Source: Cristatella mucedo
Taxonomy: Eukaryota > Bryozoa > Phylactolaemata > Cristatellidae
Reading direction: 5' to 3'
Assembly: GCA_009760855.2 (NCBI GenBank)
Contig: WPIO01000029.1
Span: 3,252,501-3,316,500, forward strand
DNA: 64,000 nt
In this document: piece after piece, positions 22,348 to 37,300 of the stretch
How positions within the stretch are numbered: position 1 is the stretch's first letter
Layout of the letters: every line of letters starts with the position of its first letter
Translations under genes and position numbers: made by a program
The notes under the pieces: generated by a model
What the model was told of the DNA's origin: nothing
The model's database searches: none
What the model saw: only the letters and a program-made list of their open reading frames with translations

Positions 22348-25300
22348 GTACGCCCGTCCTTATTATTTATTTGCGCTATCTTTGAAAGATGTGGCGCTAA
22401 GCAGACGCTTGCAGCTACGTTGCTGTCGTAGTTGCCTGCGAAATGCTGCAGCACTTTAAAGCGCGTTAACGACCGGAGGAGGCTTAACGTCGCAATTCGG
22501 AAGCTTCAAGACCCCCTCCCGCTTAAGATCATTCTTGCGGCGAAGAGATCCGACATTTAGAACTGAATGAGCAGCTACACAGGACAAGCCTATAGCGGTG
22601 CATTTAGCCGTCCGATCTAGCACGTGTGGGCAACCGCTCTCTCAGCTACTGTACTCACTTATTCTCTAACCAGCTCATTGCTTTATCATCTGCGCCGTCT
22701 GCTGTCTTAAAATTTCAGAATTTCAGTGTTAGTGAGCCATGCCCGTTGCACATGCTCGGTTAATGAAGAGACCTCCACTCCCCGCCCATCGCCCTTGGTC
22801 AGCCTATAGATGGTGTTAGACTGCCAGGCAAGGCTACAAAGACGGAATCGAGGCCTTCTTGACTCGAATTGCACAGTCGCTGCGCTGCGGCCGTTTTAGG
22901 TCACGACCGCAATGGAGCCTGCAGATTGAACATAGTAAGCAAGTGAGCTAGCCTCTTTTGAAACCGCGTCAGCTTAGCCCATGTACTTATTACTTCCTTT
23001 TTAAACGTTAGCATAGCCTCTTTTGAAACCGCGTCAGCTTAGCCCATGTACTTATTACTTCCTTTTTAAACGTTAGCTACGTCTGATGAGGCTCGTTATA
23101 GTTTCCTTCAAGAGTGCTTAGATAGGTATTCCTGCATAATCAATGTAATGAATGTCCCTCGCGGGGATCAACAAACCGGTGAACGGCAACCTGTGTACGG
23201 TTCTATGTGCTAATGCGAATCGCCCGTAAGGCAAGGATGAAATGCGGGTACAATTTTTTTCTCAGCCTATTTAACTAGACAGGCCTTAGCTAAGGAGCTT
23301 CCAAGTATGAAACCTCGATGCAGCCTTCTCGTCTGATTTAGATCCACTTCAAATCTTGTTGCCTGTCGTGTTTTATGCCCTTAACCATTTAGTCCATCTT
23401 TAGGCTTCAGCAGTTTTACTTTTTGCGGCTCAAGCATCAGATCTTTGTCGGAGCCATATTTTGCTGGCTGCCACCAGCAGTTTGCCATAGCTGGTTGACA
23501 TAGCTAGCCGTATTCATTGCAAAGGGCATGCCAATAGCCGGACTATAGCTGTTGAAAGTGCAATAGAAAAACGATGCTTATTGTACCACACCCAAGCCCT
23601 TGTGACGTCGCAAGGGCTCGAAGTTTGCAGATATCTTTACTTGGATTGTATGCTCCTTTTTAGGAGGTTTGTCTAACCTGCTTTGCTGACAGTGGCTTAT
23701 ATGCAGCTAGCATTTTGTGAACTTATTGCACGGGTAGCCTTTATTTTGTTTCGAAAAGTCACACTACGTATTGCGATGCCATGGACGGTTACCAGGTGGT
23801 TTTAGAGCATTTTTAATTACTGCCTGTCGAAATGGGAAAGTAGTTGTCAGTCACCTATGGTTTTGAGACACTCAACTCTTGATTATGCCATGGCATGTCC
23901 CTCTTTCTCCCTAGTGCTGCAATATCTCATTAGGAAGTTTAGCCTTAATTACATCCGGCTGGCGGTTTGTCCGCATACTTTCTACTGCTTCTTGAAACAG
24001 GTCTTGGCTGGGTAGCCCTGCTCCTCTCTGCTCTTGGCTACTTGCGATATGAGTGACGACAAAACTGGGATGGCTGTTGATCCGACAATTGATAACTGCA
24101 ATTGCTGTTCTCTCACTCATCTCTCTCCTCTCGGTTTTAGCAGATTGACCTATTTATACTGTTTCCTACTTACAAGGTCATGATGATAATCGAACACTTG
24201 GTTCAAGGGGAGGCCAATTTTTTTTTCTTTCATTGAGCTTTGCCCCTATTCGTTACTCGAAATGCCTATTCGATGTGGGTGTGCCGATATGATAGATCTG
24301 TGCGTTTAGCTGTGCCTCGAGTCAACCTTAAATCTCTTGGAAACTTTGCCTTTAGTTCGCATGCTCCCAAACCCTAGAACTCTCTCTAAACTGACGTCAT
24401 GCCATCCCCTGACTTACGACATTTAAAAGAAGCTAGAAATGCACCTTTTCCTCACAACATTTGCTGGGTTAATGTGAATTGTCCTATGTATGCTTACATG
24501 TGCTGATACAGTGCATGTTGTCACTAACCGTACTGACATGCTTCCTTTACAGCATATGGACAATGCCTAGAAAGGGATTTAGTTCTCTCGTGATGCTATA
24601 CAGATGCATTATTATTATTAATATATGCCATGTCCTTGTCCAGGTTTTCCCGCAATACCTCGTCGATACCCTATTGCCTGCATGTTGCAAGGCAGCCTGC
24701 GTGCATACATGTTTGCATTGAGGCTATCACTTTTGTGTGCATCATTGGAGCTGCATTTTTTACATGGTGTATATATGCCTAATGTTCTTAAATATCCGTT
24801 TTCCTTCGGAACCAAGGTAACTTTAAAAAATGATTGCTTTGTCTTACGGAGCTCCAGGTCTTTAAGATGCCACCAGAAAACGAGATTTGTATGAAGAAGT
24901 AATATTGATAGAGACAATATAGGTGGCACCTCATTTTACTTATCAGGTGGAACAAGACACAACACTTGCTTGTGTTGCTAGTTTGTCTCACTTTTTTAGC
25001 TTTTGACAGTCACAAATATTGAAGCATATTGTCTTTCAGCTGTAAACATGCTGTGACCTTTTCATCGATTTCTTGCTTTGTTTAATACCCGTAGAGCCTG
25101 TGGAGCTACGGGTCTCAAGCTCCCAGAGCCCGTGCTCTGGAGCCAGATTTGATGCTTACACGTGATTGTTGCTGGGAAGCGCCAAGCCCTAACGTTAAGA
25201 TGTAATGTAATGTAATGTAATGTATCGCCGTCTGTAACTCCACAAAGTCATAAAGACTATGCGAGTGTTATGCAGGAGAGTTTTGCGCACTCGCAGCCTA

Positions 25301-28300
25301 AGCGGCATTCGGTTGCCAACAGACTTTGTCTCAAGCAACAAAGAGAAAGTGGGAAGCATAGCAGAGTCGGGGGAGTAGTTGAGGTAGTGAGTAGCATGGA
25401 AGTAGCAGCTCAGGACTGCTGAAAAGGATGAGCCATAGTCGGCAGTAGTAGAGTAGTTGTCGTTGCATAAGAATTGTGGAAGCGAGTTCCACAGCCTAGG
25501 ACCTGCAGAGCTAAAGCATCTTCGGCCAACGGTCTTTAAGTGGAAGAATGGAACAGCTAATTTATTGTTCATGCAGGACCTGAGGGCACGAAGAGGATGA
25601 AACTAGTGCAGTTCAGCTAGGTGTGGAGGAGCCAAGCCGAGGCGGGCCTTGTGGGTCAGATGCTTTCCGAATCGGTGATCTCTGACACATCCATGAAATA
25701 TTACTGCCCAGCATTTAAATGTCTCCTCACTGAAATAGCCCCTGAAAATTGTGACTATATCGAAAACCAGATGAAGCATCAGATGCCCTCAGAGCAAGCT
25801 CAGTTTATTCACCCATTTTGCCCCTAGTAAGCCAGCCCACGTGGCAGCTTGCACAATCTCTCTCCATCAATATTGCTTCCTTATATCACACTAACCTTCA
25901 TAGGGTGCTGTGTTGGCCTGGAATTTGTAAAACATTGTAATTTTCTTGGCTAAATCTTGAATCTTGGACGGTCACCTGAAGATACCTCCCCCAGACTTGC
26001 TTGTAGTGATGCAAATGAGCATGCAGCATGCCGATGTTGGAAGGTATACAAACGTAGAAGAGCTTGGGGGCAATGTATTCTTAAACGTTAAAACGTGTTT
26101 ATCGATTATTTGTTGCAGAGATCAAAGAGCACTGTTGAAATTCTAGAAGACATCGACAAGGTCAGATCGAAGTAGCAATTGCTCCTGTGTGCAGTTGCAA
26201 GCCTTTTGAATGGATGAATTGGATGTGTGCCACCTTGTCCATCTGCTTCCTTGCATTTTGAACATCTTTTTTTTTCAGAGCATGCAACTATGTGCATTTG
26301 ACTTGAGTAGTGCTTTGTTTGTTAGTACTGTTTCCAGATTTTAGGCAATAGAATCAATATCTGTTGCTCTATCGTGTGTCATGCAGAGTGCCGGCTACAC
26401 CACTTCGTGTTTGACTCATAGGAAATTGAATTACGTCGAAAGCTTCGTCAACATAATCTACACCTTCAAAGAAAGTATGCCGTGGGCCTGGTGCTCTACT
26501 CGGCGATGGTCTACATCGGCGTTGGAATCTTTTTGGTTGCCTACTATTTTCCCACTCTTCAGTGGATGCATCGTATTTTTTGTGCGATCCCGTTCCTGCT
26601 ATTTCCTCCACTGTGAGTAGTACAGCATTTGAACTGCTTGCAGTGTTAGTCCGAGCAGCGGTACTGGCAATGTTGTGTTAGTGAGCCGTGATGACACACT
26701 AGATAAGGTGGTTGCTTTTCACGACCTCGGTCCCGAGGTCGTGGGTTCGAATCCTGCTATGGGCGATTCTTTATTGCCGCTGCAAGCAGTGGTGATAGCC
26801 GTAAAGGCTCTTCTGTTGCTATGCAAAAAAGGCTGTTAAATTAGCAAGCATTTTGTGTGACCGCCTTGCTTGTCGTGTTCTGCATAGTGTGTCTTGTAGT
26901 GCGCCTGGGCAGTATGACTGTAAGCATGGGGTGCTCTCGAGCTGCCTGCGCGAGTGGCTGGAAATCGGCGGCCGAATGCCGTTGTCACCTGCCGGCCTGA
27001 GAGGGAGCAGAGCTAGTGCTTCGTTGGTCAGTGCCCCTTGCTGTTCGATATTCTATCCGATGATGTGCTCTCGTGAGGTCTGATGTCGGTCGCCAGGGCA
27101 GATGCTGCTAGCTGTGATTCTGCAGCATCAATTGTGATATACAGGCTACCGTGCTCGTCGTCGTCGTCCTCCTCTTATCAGGCATCCCGTGCTTCCTGCC
27201 TGTTCCTTTATCTTCCTTGAAACCAGTCCGATGCGACTTCTGCCCGGTCGGCAGTAGTGGCCTGCTCTCACTGCTGCTGGCAGCTGCCTCGTTACTTCCG
27301 TCGGGAGATCTGGCCGCTTGATCGTCGTCTGTCTCCTCCTGCTCCGATTGTCGGCCGGTTCTTCTTGCTGCCTTGGTTTGCTGCCAGTTTGCCCGCTCCT
27401 TCCTGTCATTCATCTGCTTCTTGCCACATATTCAACCCTTTTGTTTTTACCGGTCTCCTCACAACTGAATGACGTGTGCCATTTTGTATCGCTCAGCATC
27501 TTGGTAAGGGCATGGTCGCTCGCACTGCTTGAGCACTGCTTGACCTCGATTGGCCCGAATGCGCTTGACCGAGTTGAACATCCGAAGCAACCTGGAGCAG
27601 AAGGCACCCGGCATTCACCTTCGTACAGCTATCTTCATTTGACAATCATTTGTGCCCGACACCGAATTGTTGTGCAGCCTGTGGGGCTCCTCCAATTGCC
27701 GCGCTGTGGGGCTCTTCCTCCACTCCACAATTCCCACAACTTGTTGGCAGCTGTGCGCTTTTTCAACGTGCTGTCGAAGTTCTGCATAAGCAAGTAGTAG
27801 CTGCTCTGGCAAGCAGCGTATGAGCACGCTTCACGCGGGCATTGGATTTGCTGCCGTCACCGCGTGGGGCGCTCTCCTTGCAGTCTCGAGGTGATTATTC
27901 GCTGCTGTGCCAAGGCCAAGGTTAGCCGTGCAGACGTATTGGCGAGCCTCTGCTCCTTGGTTCATTCACAGTAGCACTACCTTTTAGACTCTCCGCACAT
28001 GCCTTTTTCGTGCTGATGCCCCGTGTGCCTTCACGTGGTGATGCTTCGTCGCATGGCCCTGTTGCCCCCGACTTTCATGTAGGTCCTCCTTGGCTTCAGC
28101 TGTGAGTGTTATTAGACTGCTTTCTCTTTCCCCCGTCGGCCATGCTTCATTCGACAATTTTGGTTTCAGGATATGGATGCTGAGGAAACTTCTGCACTGG
28201 TACTTCGTCAGGCGTATCGAAAACAACGGTTAGACCCTTAGGCTGACGAGCTGCAACGGCTGCGCTCACTGCAAGCCGTTGCATGACAGCCGCCTTAGAA

Positions 28301-31300
28301 TGAGCATCAGTTGGCCGCTTCTCTTTTCTTTGCAGATTCAGCCCTTCAGGAGCTCAAAGAGAAGAAGAAATCGCTAGTAAGTTCGCTTGCAAGTCGGGGT
28401 GGGGGCAGAAACTGGCCTGCAGGCATTTGGAGGGGCGCACACACACACGCGCACACACACACACACGAGTGCAGTCAGTGCTCAACAGGTTGGCCTGCCG
28501 AGTAACAGAATTACTAGAAGTAGAATCTCTCCCGTAAGTTTTTAATCACATTTCTCAGCTGCATGCAAAAAAAAGATTTCATAGCCAGTCAGCAGCGAAT
28601 CCGGACTACCGGCTCTCAAGAAAGTGCATAGCAGATTGATATAGCACTGTAATAGCCAAGAGACACTTGCCTATTTACACTACGAGTGACTGGTTATAGC
28701 AGAATATTTATCATTCTTCAGCAAGTATATATTCAATGAGCATATGCTCAATCTTGATATTCAAGGGAAGGCACGTAATAATGTTTACTTTGAGCATATA
28801 TAGTCCTGAACTTGGCTGTTGTGTATCGACTTAAACGTGTTGTCACTCACTTTTAGGTCTCTTCATTATCTGGCTCCAACATATCTATCAGAACTACTTC
28901 CCAACCAGGCTAGGCATCGCACCACCCATTCCTCTGGCTCAGATCGTTTAGCTGTGTCTCTAGCCTACCTCAAATCCTTTGGAGACCTCGACTTTAGTTC
29001 GTATGCTCGTAAATCTTCGAACTCACTCCTACTGACTTCGCATCCCCTGACTTGACGACTTTTGAAAGGAAGCTACAAGTGCACCTGTTTCTCGAAGTAT
29101 TTGGTGGGTCCTTGTGATTTGTCCTTTGTGTGCTATTCGTGCTGACACCGTACATGCTACCACTAACCATACTTTACATGTTGATACTATGAATGTCACC
29201 TCTAACCAACCATGGTATGCTTTGTTGACGTCATGCATGTTACCACTAACCATTTATTCATGCTTTCTTTGCAGTGTATGTAAAGTGCCTAGAAAGAGAT
29301 TAATTTCTCTGACGGTGCTAAACAAACTTATAATTGTCATTATTATTATTGTGTCTTGATTGGGTTTTGGGTACACTGAAAACATGTAGTATTTGTATTT
29401 GCTGACGAGCAGTTCTCTGTGTATTTTCGTTCTATGATTTTGCTTATTTTTTCATATGCTAGCACGAGCGTCGTATACCTATCTGCTCATCCTGTTCCCC
29501 TAAAGCAGAGTCCTCCTCAGATTTTTAACATTGGATATCAGCACGAGTTTTACACAAATCCGTTGTATGTCTTTTCTTTTTGACTTGGCAAGTTTGAATC
29601 AAAACTGTTTCTCTATTCACGTTAGTGGACGTGCTGAGTGCCTTCCTAATTTCAGATTAATGAACTAGAGGTCAAGCTGTGCATTGGAAATTGCTTTTAC
29701 ACAATTCATGTGTATAAAGTTATGTAGAAATAATGTGCATGCAGCCACAACTTTTGTTACATCCCGAAAATGATAAATTCCTGTATATTTCTGCAAAACT
29801 GATGTTAAATATGTTTTCAAGACAGTGCCCTCTCCAAGTTCAACAACTTACTTAGGAGAAAGGTTAAGTATACAAAAAGTGTGAATATACAATGAGAAAA
29901 ATCTTCAGTTTGTTTGCTAAAAAAAGTCTGGAAAAACGTCAAGCCAAAATTGTAATCTCCATAGCATCCAAAGTAGGTCTTGAACATTAATACTGAAAGT
30001 GAAACTAGGATAACTGTTTCCTGTAGTAAGAGGCATCCAGTGCTAATCATTGCTTGTTTTCAGCATACTTGTGCATCTGCACGTAGCAGTTACCGACCCA
30101 GAAGATCGCCTGCTCCCGTAGTTGTGACTAAACCGGGCTCTAGCTTATTTTTATGGGCAAATGATCGCATTTTCTAGTATGTCTTAGAAGTAAGTTGTAC
30201 AATGCCTGTTCACTCTGTTTATAGTTTGAGATTTTTGAGAAATAGTTCTCCATTGCTATTAACAATTTTACTGAGCATATGTAAATCTGGTTTTGCACAA
30301 ATCCATCAGAGATCATCAATTTTGGGGGCCCAACAACATGCATGACCACTAACATAGGTGTGGCGCTTTTAGTATTACATGTAATCGGCTCCCTTTTACC
30401 TCCAGTAAAGCTTTATTCCCAACCACCATAATTGTATTCCTGGTGTATAATAAAAAATAGCATTTAAACATCTTGCATTGTTATGGACAATCACACTCTG
30501 ATGTGAATGCTAAAAAAGCTTGCTTAAATTTGTGCATTGTGTTCTCATTATTTCTAATTATTAGTTATTTCTATCAGTTGCGAAGAAGCTCCATCTCATG
30601 TTTGTGATGTGATCAGATTAAGTCATACCAATTATCATGGCAACTGTGTGATTAAGGTCATAATGATGTCCAGCTAAAGTGGTGAGAACTTCTGATCCAG
30701 TGATAAGCTAATAAATCTAACACGACACTGGTGAATTCATGTCTCAATAGATTGGTGATTGTGAACAGCCGATTTTCTTTTTAATGTAGTTAGAAGAGGT
30801 CATGGAAAAGGAAACATACAAGAAAGCAAAGGAAATTCTGGAGAAATTCGATCCAGAACAATTCAAAAAGCTAGAGGTAGGATTTTTTTCATGCCCGGCA
30901 CTTAATTAACATGCTGCAATGCTTAAAACTGCAGCTTTGTCTTTGTGGTGTTGTCTTCCACCTTTGCCGAATTAAGCTATGTTTATTTAATTGCTATTTC
31001 ATTGTATTATGTTAGGGGAGCGAGTATTGTGAACTCGGGTGCCCTTGTAAAGCTAGGTAATTGATGAGAGTTGGTAATGCGCGGTAGCTGCTTGCTTATT
31101 TAATACAGAATAACCATAATAATAACACGTCATTTGTATAGCACTATAAGAGAACTAAATCTCTATGCAGGCACTTCACAACTGCACGAGAAGCAATAAC
31201 CAAGGGTTAATGACTTGCATGGTATCATGCCTTAGGCAAGCAAGCAAAGGCACACAAGTATCAGGCAAGACTGCCTTGCTAAAAGACGTGAGGCGACACT

Positions 31301-34300
31301 TAGGGCCATCAGTTAGCCTGGCTAGTTACATGCCCTGAGTCACAAGGAGGTCAGCACGCAAAGCACATGGTAGCAAAACAGATAAGTACACTAGGGTTGG
31401 GTAACCTAAGCGGAACAGGCTTGTCTGTAGCCTATACTTAACACGATGCAAAAGGCACTGCTGGTTGTCGCAAAAGCTTTAGGTGAGTATTGTACTGATG
31501 CTGCATACGAACTGAAGGACAAGAAACCATCTGCTTTGTTCTCGAATTTCAGCCCTCCCTCGTGTCCTTCAAGCCCTGCCGATAAACGCAGACCGACAAT
31601 CGGTCGCCATCGTGTATCCGGTAGTGTGGTACAGCCTAGTGTGCAGTTGAAATAGTTGTTTATCTTCCACCGCTTAATGAACTAGCCACCACTGAGTGAA
31701 GCAGCTATGAGCAGCATCATCGATCGGCCAAAGAGCATTATTTTGCCTGCCTCTCAGCTGACGTGTAGACAGCTAACAAAATAGAAGACGAGTTTGGAGG
31801 AAAAGGTAGAAAAGAAAAGAAGAGTTATCAGTCTGGGTTTGATGGTGTCTAGTCTTGCCTGTGACAGGCTGCTCGGATCAAACCACCACTTCCGATTGAC
31901 GGCCGATGTCAGACCGAGTCCGGTGACTTTGTACTCGCGGTTCTTCTCACGTCAGCCAGGGATGAGGACCGTGAGAACTTTTCCTTTTTATTGAGCTGCC
32001 AGTTTTTTGCAAGCATAGTTTCACTTGGGATCTATGTGTGCACCAAGCAGACAAAGCCTTGTCAGACATTCGTTTGTTGGTTCCCATTTTCCTTTATTTT
32101 TGATGCATGGGTCTTAATGCACACATGCAATGGTTTGCATGCGTTGCTGTAGCTATTCAACTTAGTGCTATTTATGTGCATTGATGGCTTTCTTGGCAGT
32201 GATTTGACAATGTTTGTCTGTAGATCCGTCTCACGTATTCATGCCAAGTGACATTGCCTTACCAGCATGAGGCTGAACAGTGCTGAACCGTCTGAGAGAA
32301 TGGCAAGCCTGGGCAGGCGATCAGTGCACTCCGAGGGCCGTGATAATCTGTACCCAGGTTTCTCTCTCCACTAAGCAACAGCACTGCGCATGTCTTAGAA
32401 CACCCCTGCCATTCTACTCTCATGTTACAACCCCTCCACCTAGTGTTGGGCTTTTGCCCGAATCTGTCCGGCTCATCCTTAAGTCAAACTGGTGCCCACC
32501 ACGCTACACACTGTCTAGATTTGTACTTGAAGCCCGTAAAAGTTAACCGCATTTTTGCATTCATCTGTCCTCTCCCTTTATCCGCCTTCCGCTTCGTGAT
32601 GTTGTGAGGGGTATGCTTATGAACTGGGTTGCTGCTGCACTGAGCAGTGCAGTATGAGCTGTGCTGAGTGCGCTATGAGCCGTGCATTCTCTCCGGTAGG
32701 CCCTTTATGATGGAACCGAGCGCATCACCTCGCATTGTGGTTTCTTAGCTTTCAGGTGGCGGCAACACACATGGCCGAAAACACTGTCTTGTCCTGTTCG
32801 CACCGGGACACTAGTTGCAACTAAGCAAACCATGGCTGGCTTTCTGACCCTGTCTTGTGCCACCCACGTGATGCTCGAAGCCAGCGCCTTTAGCCTCGTT
32901 GTAGTGCATGCTCCCTCCCTCCCTCCCCCACCCCGAGGGCAGCAAAGCCATTGGTTGTGCTGCCGTCGGCTCGGCACTGCCTTGCACTTCGGCACATTTC
33001 ACTCGTGCGCTCATTTGCTGCAGAATGCCAACATCGAAGAATCGGCAGGCATTCCTCTGTCGACTCCGCTTCGGCTGCCGCCCGGAACAGGTATACGAGC
33101 AGCAGCAGCATTGCCATTGCACTGATGATGCCCCGAAGCAAACTCGCCGACCGAAGTAGCGATGGCATGCAGAGCATTGCTTTGCTGCTCAGTTAAGCTG
33201 CCCAGTGGCTCCCAAATTGAATAAGCCTTGGTGAGAAGGGCGGCAGCAATGTGGAGGAGTAGTAGACTGATCGCGAACAGCCGCTGGCCTGATCGGGGGT
33301 AGTCAGACCGTGTTCGTGTCATCAGTAGGGGGCAGCTTGACCGGCACAGGGGCACGGTTGGCCAGCGATGGGGTGTTTGTCGGTGGGCCAGAAGTCACTC
33401 GCTGCATCGCTGCTGCGGGTAATGCCAAGTGCCGCGCTCGCATTTGCAGATCTTAGGCGGAGACCAGTCGGTGGTGGCGGTCCTCTGCAGCAAGCGGTTC
33501 TCTCCGCTCCGCAGCTGGCATCGACGCCGTCTGCCCCACAACTCTCGCAGATGCAGGTTCGGAGCATGATGACTCCGATGCTGCCTCCTCACCTGCAAGG
33601 TCATCCAGGTAAGAGTTTTCCCACGTTTCTGTTACATATCTGCTTGGTGCCTGCTGTGTCTGCCTCTTTTCAGAGACGTGTGATCTGCTACTGAACCGTA
33701 TCTGTAAAGAAGCTTAGAAGCAAGAGAAAATCCTGGATCGTGGCGTTATCGTAAGTCTTGTTGCTGTCAAGTCAGCAAAGAACATGCCTGTTAGAGCTAC
33801 ACTGCATTACTGAGTTGCACACATTGCTAGTAAATGCTTCGATGACTAACGTGTGACTACATTTATTGACCGTGTGTGACATCTGCCGAGTATCACTGTG
33901 ATAGCTGCGCTTCCTAGACTTTGCACTTTCTGTTGTCGTGTTTTTTGCCAAGTCTTAGCACCGCAGTGCTCCAGGCTTCAACTTCGGCTAGTTAGTCGTG
34001 ATGCCGCTTGATTGGATTTACTTCACTTTCACATTGCTGTTCCGGTTACGAAAAGGATAGGTTTTTCGTAAACCTGTCCTGTCTACATTTAAATGTCACT
34101 ACTAGCTTTGCGCGCCTTGTTTTTCTCGTGATTCGAATGGTTCCAGGTTATTCGTTTGCAGCTTTTTTCATTTTGCGAGGCCATGCCACAAATGCAGGTG
34201 ATGGCTTGGAAATACGACTTGCAATCGACCGACTTGATTGCATGTTAGTCTTGCAATTACTTTAGGTTATGGATTTGCCGTCTTTCCACTCTATGACACT

Positions 34301-37300
34301 AATCCTTCATGACGTCGTACCTGCAAACTCGGCTTTGATGTGCCAGCCATTGTGCTGGCGTGTGCAGTGCTCAGACCAGAAATCGTGCTTAGCTTTGCCT
34401 GCCCATCACTGCATCGTAAGCAAACGTCGTGCTCTCATGTTTTGGATGTGTGTAGATTGCTGCTGTGGTAGCTGCTGCATTACCATCGCCATGTCAACCG
34501 TAAGGCCTGTGATCAGCAAAGGTCGTATTGCATCGACGTTTCAGGGTTCCAGCAAGCACCTCGACTGCCTATGCCGAGACACGTGCCTCCAAGGGAACGG
34601 TCGGCTATGGACAGGCTTGTCGAGTATCTTGTTGGTGATGGACCAAACCAGCGTTATGCCCTTATCTGTAACCAATGCCTCTCACATAATGGAATGGCCT
34701 TAAAGGAGGAGTTTGAATATCTCAGTAAGTGATCTAGCAACTTTCTGAGCTACCAATCGGCTGTATTGCTCGTCAAACTGTTGCATTGTGTAGTATGGTA
34801 GCATTCGTAGAGTGGTCACTCTGGCTTCCTCTGAGACACTTTTTATGTTGTCTGTCAGTCTTTTGTTATAGCTGCTTAGCTCTTCATTATAGCAGAATGC
34901 TTTCGGCAGAACAGTAGTACATACTTTTTTCTTTTTTTACTGACTTTCATTATTTCTTGACATGGTGACTCGCCGATTTTTGGTTGGACTTTCCACAGAA
35001 AGTGCAAAATGAAGTCAGTTTTCATATTCTTATATGTGCTGCTTTGTGTGGCCCTGCCCAGTACTTGAACTTGTAGTCAGCCATTCATTCTGCCAGAGCC
35101 TAAGGTTCCGAGCTCTCTTCTTAGACAACACTGCTACTGTGAGGAACGCCTGAGTAGTTATTGAGGCGTACCCAACGATGTGGAAAGCAGTGCCGTCGTA
35201 TGGGAGCCATCAAAGAGTAGTGTATGTCTACTGTTTCTTAGCTCGAAAGATAGAAAGTGAGTTCACTGCTTTGAGAGCTTACAGCTGAAGCATTTAGCTT
35301 GGTATCCCTTTTTTGGACTGGAAGCGCCATTGCAGCCCATCTAATTGTATGTATGCATGTATGTGTTTATGTTTGTATGTGTGTATGTCACTGTGTTAGA
35401 ATTGTGGAAGTGAGTGTCACAATCTAGGACACTTGGAGCAAAATTATCTATGACCAACAATATTTAAGTAAGAGAATGGAGCTCAGTTAGTGTCCTAGGG
35501 CACCAGGAGGTTGTAACTAGGAAGTGGTTGGTGTTATGTATGGAGGAAGGAGCCCAGCTATGGCAGACGTTATATGTTAGAATTCAGAGTAAGAATTCTG
35601 TTCTCTGGGAGCCGTGGCAGCTATATGAATCGCCTTAATGGCGTTTTTTAGGCAGCCCTGCCATTCCTGAGGTACTTAAGTCTAAAGACAGCCAGGAAGT
35701 CAGGACAATGCCAGACACAGCACTCTGTGAGTAGCCCCTGATCATGAAAAAACTTAAATCGACATCAGGCAGTGGAAATGGCCCCTCGAATACAACATGT
35801 AAATGTCAGGCTGTCAAAGAGGATGCCTAAATTAGGAGCACCCTACGATGATGGAATCATCTGGATCAACCATCATCGTTAACGTGACTCATACTGTCTG
35901 CACCATGCACTAATTCGTTACTTGAATTAATTAACTGAAACCGAAATAGTCTAACCCTGTGAGCGCGTTGTGACCTTGTATGATCACCGATTAGACAATG
36001 GTGCAACGAGCCACTCACCCGCAGCACCCGATTTTTCTAAATGCAGTCATCGTGTCGATAGACCATGCTAGTAGCTTCTGGACTCACTTTGTTCAGACCA
36101 AAATTTGCGTTGTACCGTACCGTAACGTAACCGTTGGTGACCATCCTGCCAACCGGCTAGCCGGCAGAAGCATAGCCAATCGGCACAAGAGTTAATTTAG
36201 GACTCGGTGGTATGCTTCACATTATGTGTGGAGCACTAGGTTCCATCGATATGATTTATTTGGCAACGAGCCAATATAAGAAGCTAGTATGCACACGAGG
36301 CCAATCAATGACGTGTAGTGCTGTGCTGCAATCCCAAGGTCTACAATGTAAATAGGCTGCCGTAACTGTCACCTGGCCTCGATAAAGCAGGAAGCTTTCG
36401 GTGGCCAATAGGCTGTCATTTGTCAGGTGAAGCGGTCCTTATCGATTCATTCTCAGGTCCAAACCAGTCGGCTGTGGAAGGATTCTTTGCCTGGCCACAT
36501 GCGGAAAGCCGACTCTTTGCTGCCAACTTTATATAATAAAAATATAATTCGTTTATATAGCGCCCCAAGAGAACTTCATCTCTATTCAGGCGCTTCACAT
36601 ATGCCTCAGGGCTCGAGCCCACGACCTCAGCCAGACCTTGGTCGGGGCGAGCACCTTATCCGCTGGGCCAAACCAGCTCGGCAACTTTGTGACCACTACA
36701 CTATACCAACATTGGCTACTAATTGGTCTTTTCTGTTTCACTAGAAGTGATAAGCCGAAATCGGCTAATAGTCACCGTGTATCACCGGGTGACCTGTTGC
36801 CGATTTGTGGTCACTGATTTTCCAGGCAGGTCTTAGCCATCCATGCTGTCCCCACTCACGACTTACTAGACCTTGGATTTGGTCTCATGCAGTGATAAAA
36901 TAAATTAACAATAGAACGAAAGACGCCCTATAGCTGAAAACGCATGCAGAATCAAAGAATCTTTACCCTTGACCCTCTTTTCTCGTGACATTGGTGTTCT
37001 TGTTTTCGGGTTGAATGATTTGGGTCTTACTTTCGAGTAGGATTCGACGTTGTGACCCCCACCCCCTTAGTTTTTTAAGATTCTACTTCTCGAGTGGTTC
37101 CTGACCGCTGTCTTTGTTCTCTTTTGACTCATTAGACATTTGCTCTCTCCGAAGCTAGCCAAAGTCATTGCTTCGGCTCACACTCGGCTTCTGTTGTGGT
37201 CTGTGCTAGTGTTTCCACTTCCGCTATGCTGAAGCCCTGCGGCAGCCTGCTGTTGCCACCCTTCTTCCTTAGCAACCATCTATTCTTAGCCGCGCTCTTC

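Larger units (their letters stand above)
22348..26118 (+). other. LNPK: LNPK intron 1 (3.8 kb)
   Basis: GT...AG intron ending in TTATTTGTTGCAG. It contains a 65-bp-period tandem duplication (22949-23077), a LINE A fragment (24290-24620, sense) and a LINE B fragment (25201-25662, antisense). No other exon was recognised. Confidence 0.75.

Noticed and set aside
26684-26760. Functional tRNA gene
   Set aside because: Box B is good but no cloverleaf with paired acceptor stem was seen, and the same head with the same non-tRNA body recurs several times: a SINE.
32811-33355. Several 80-114 codon frames on both strands
   Set aside because: They are shadows around LNPK exon 7. Only the 67-nt exon is supported by phase and homology.
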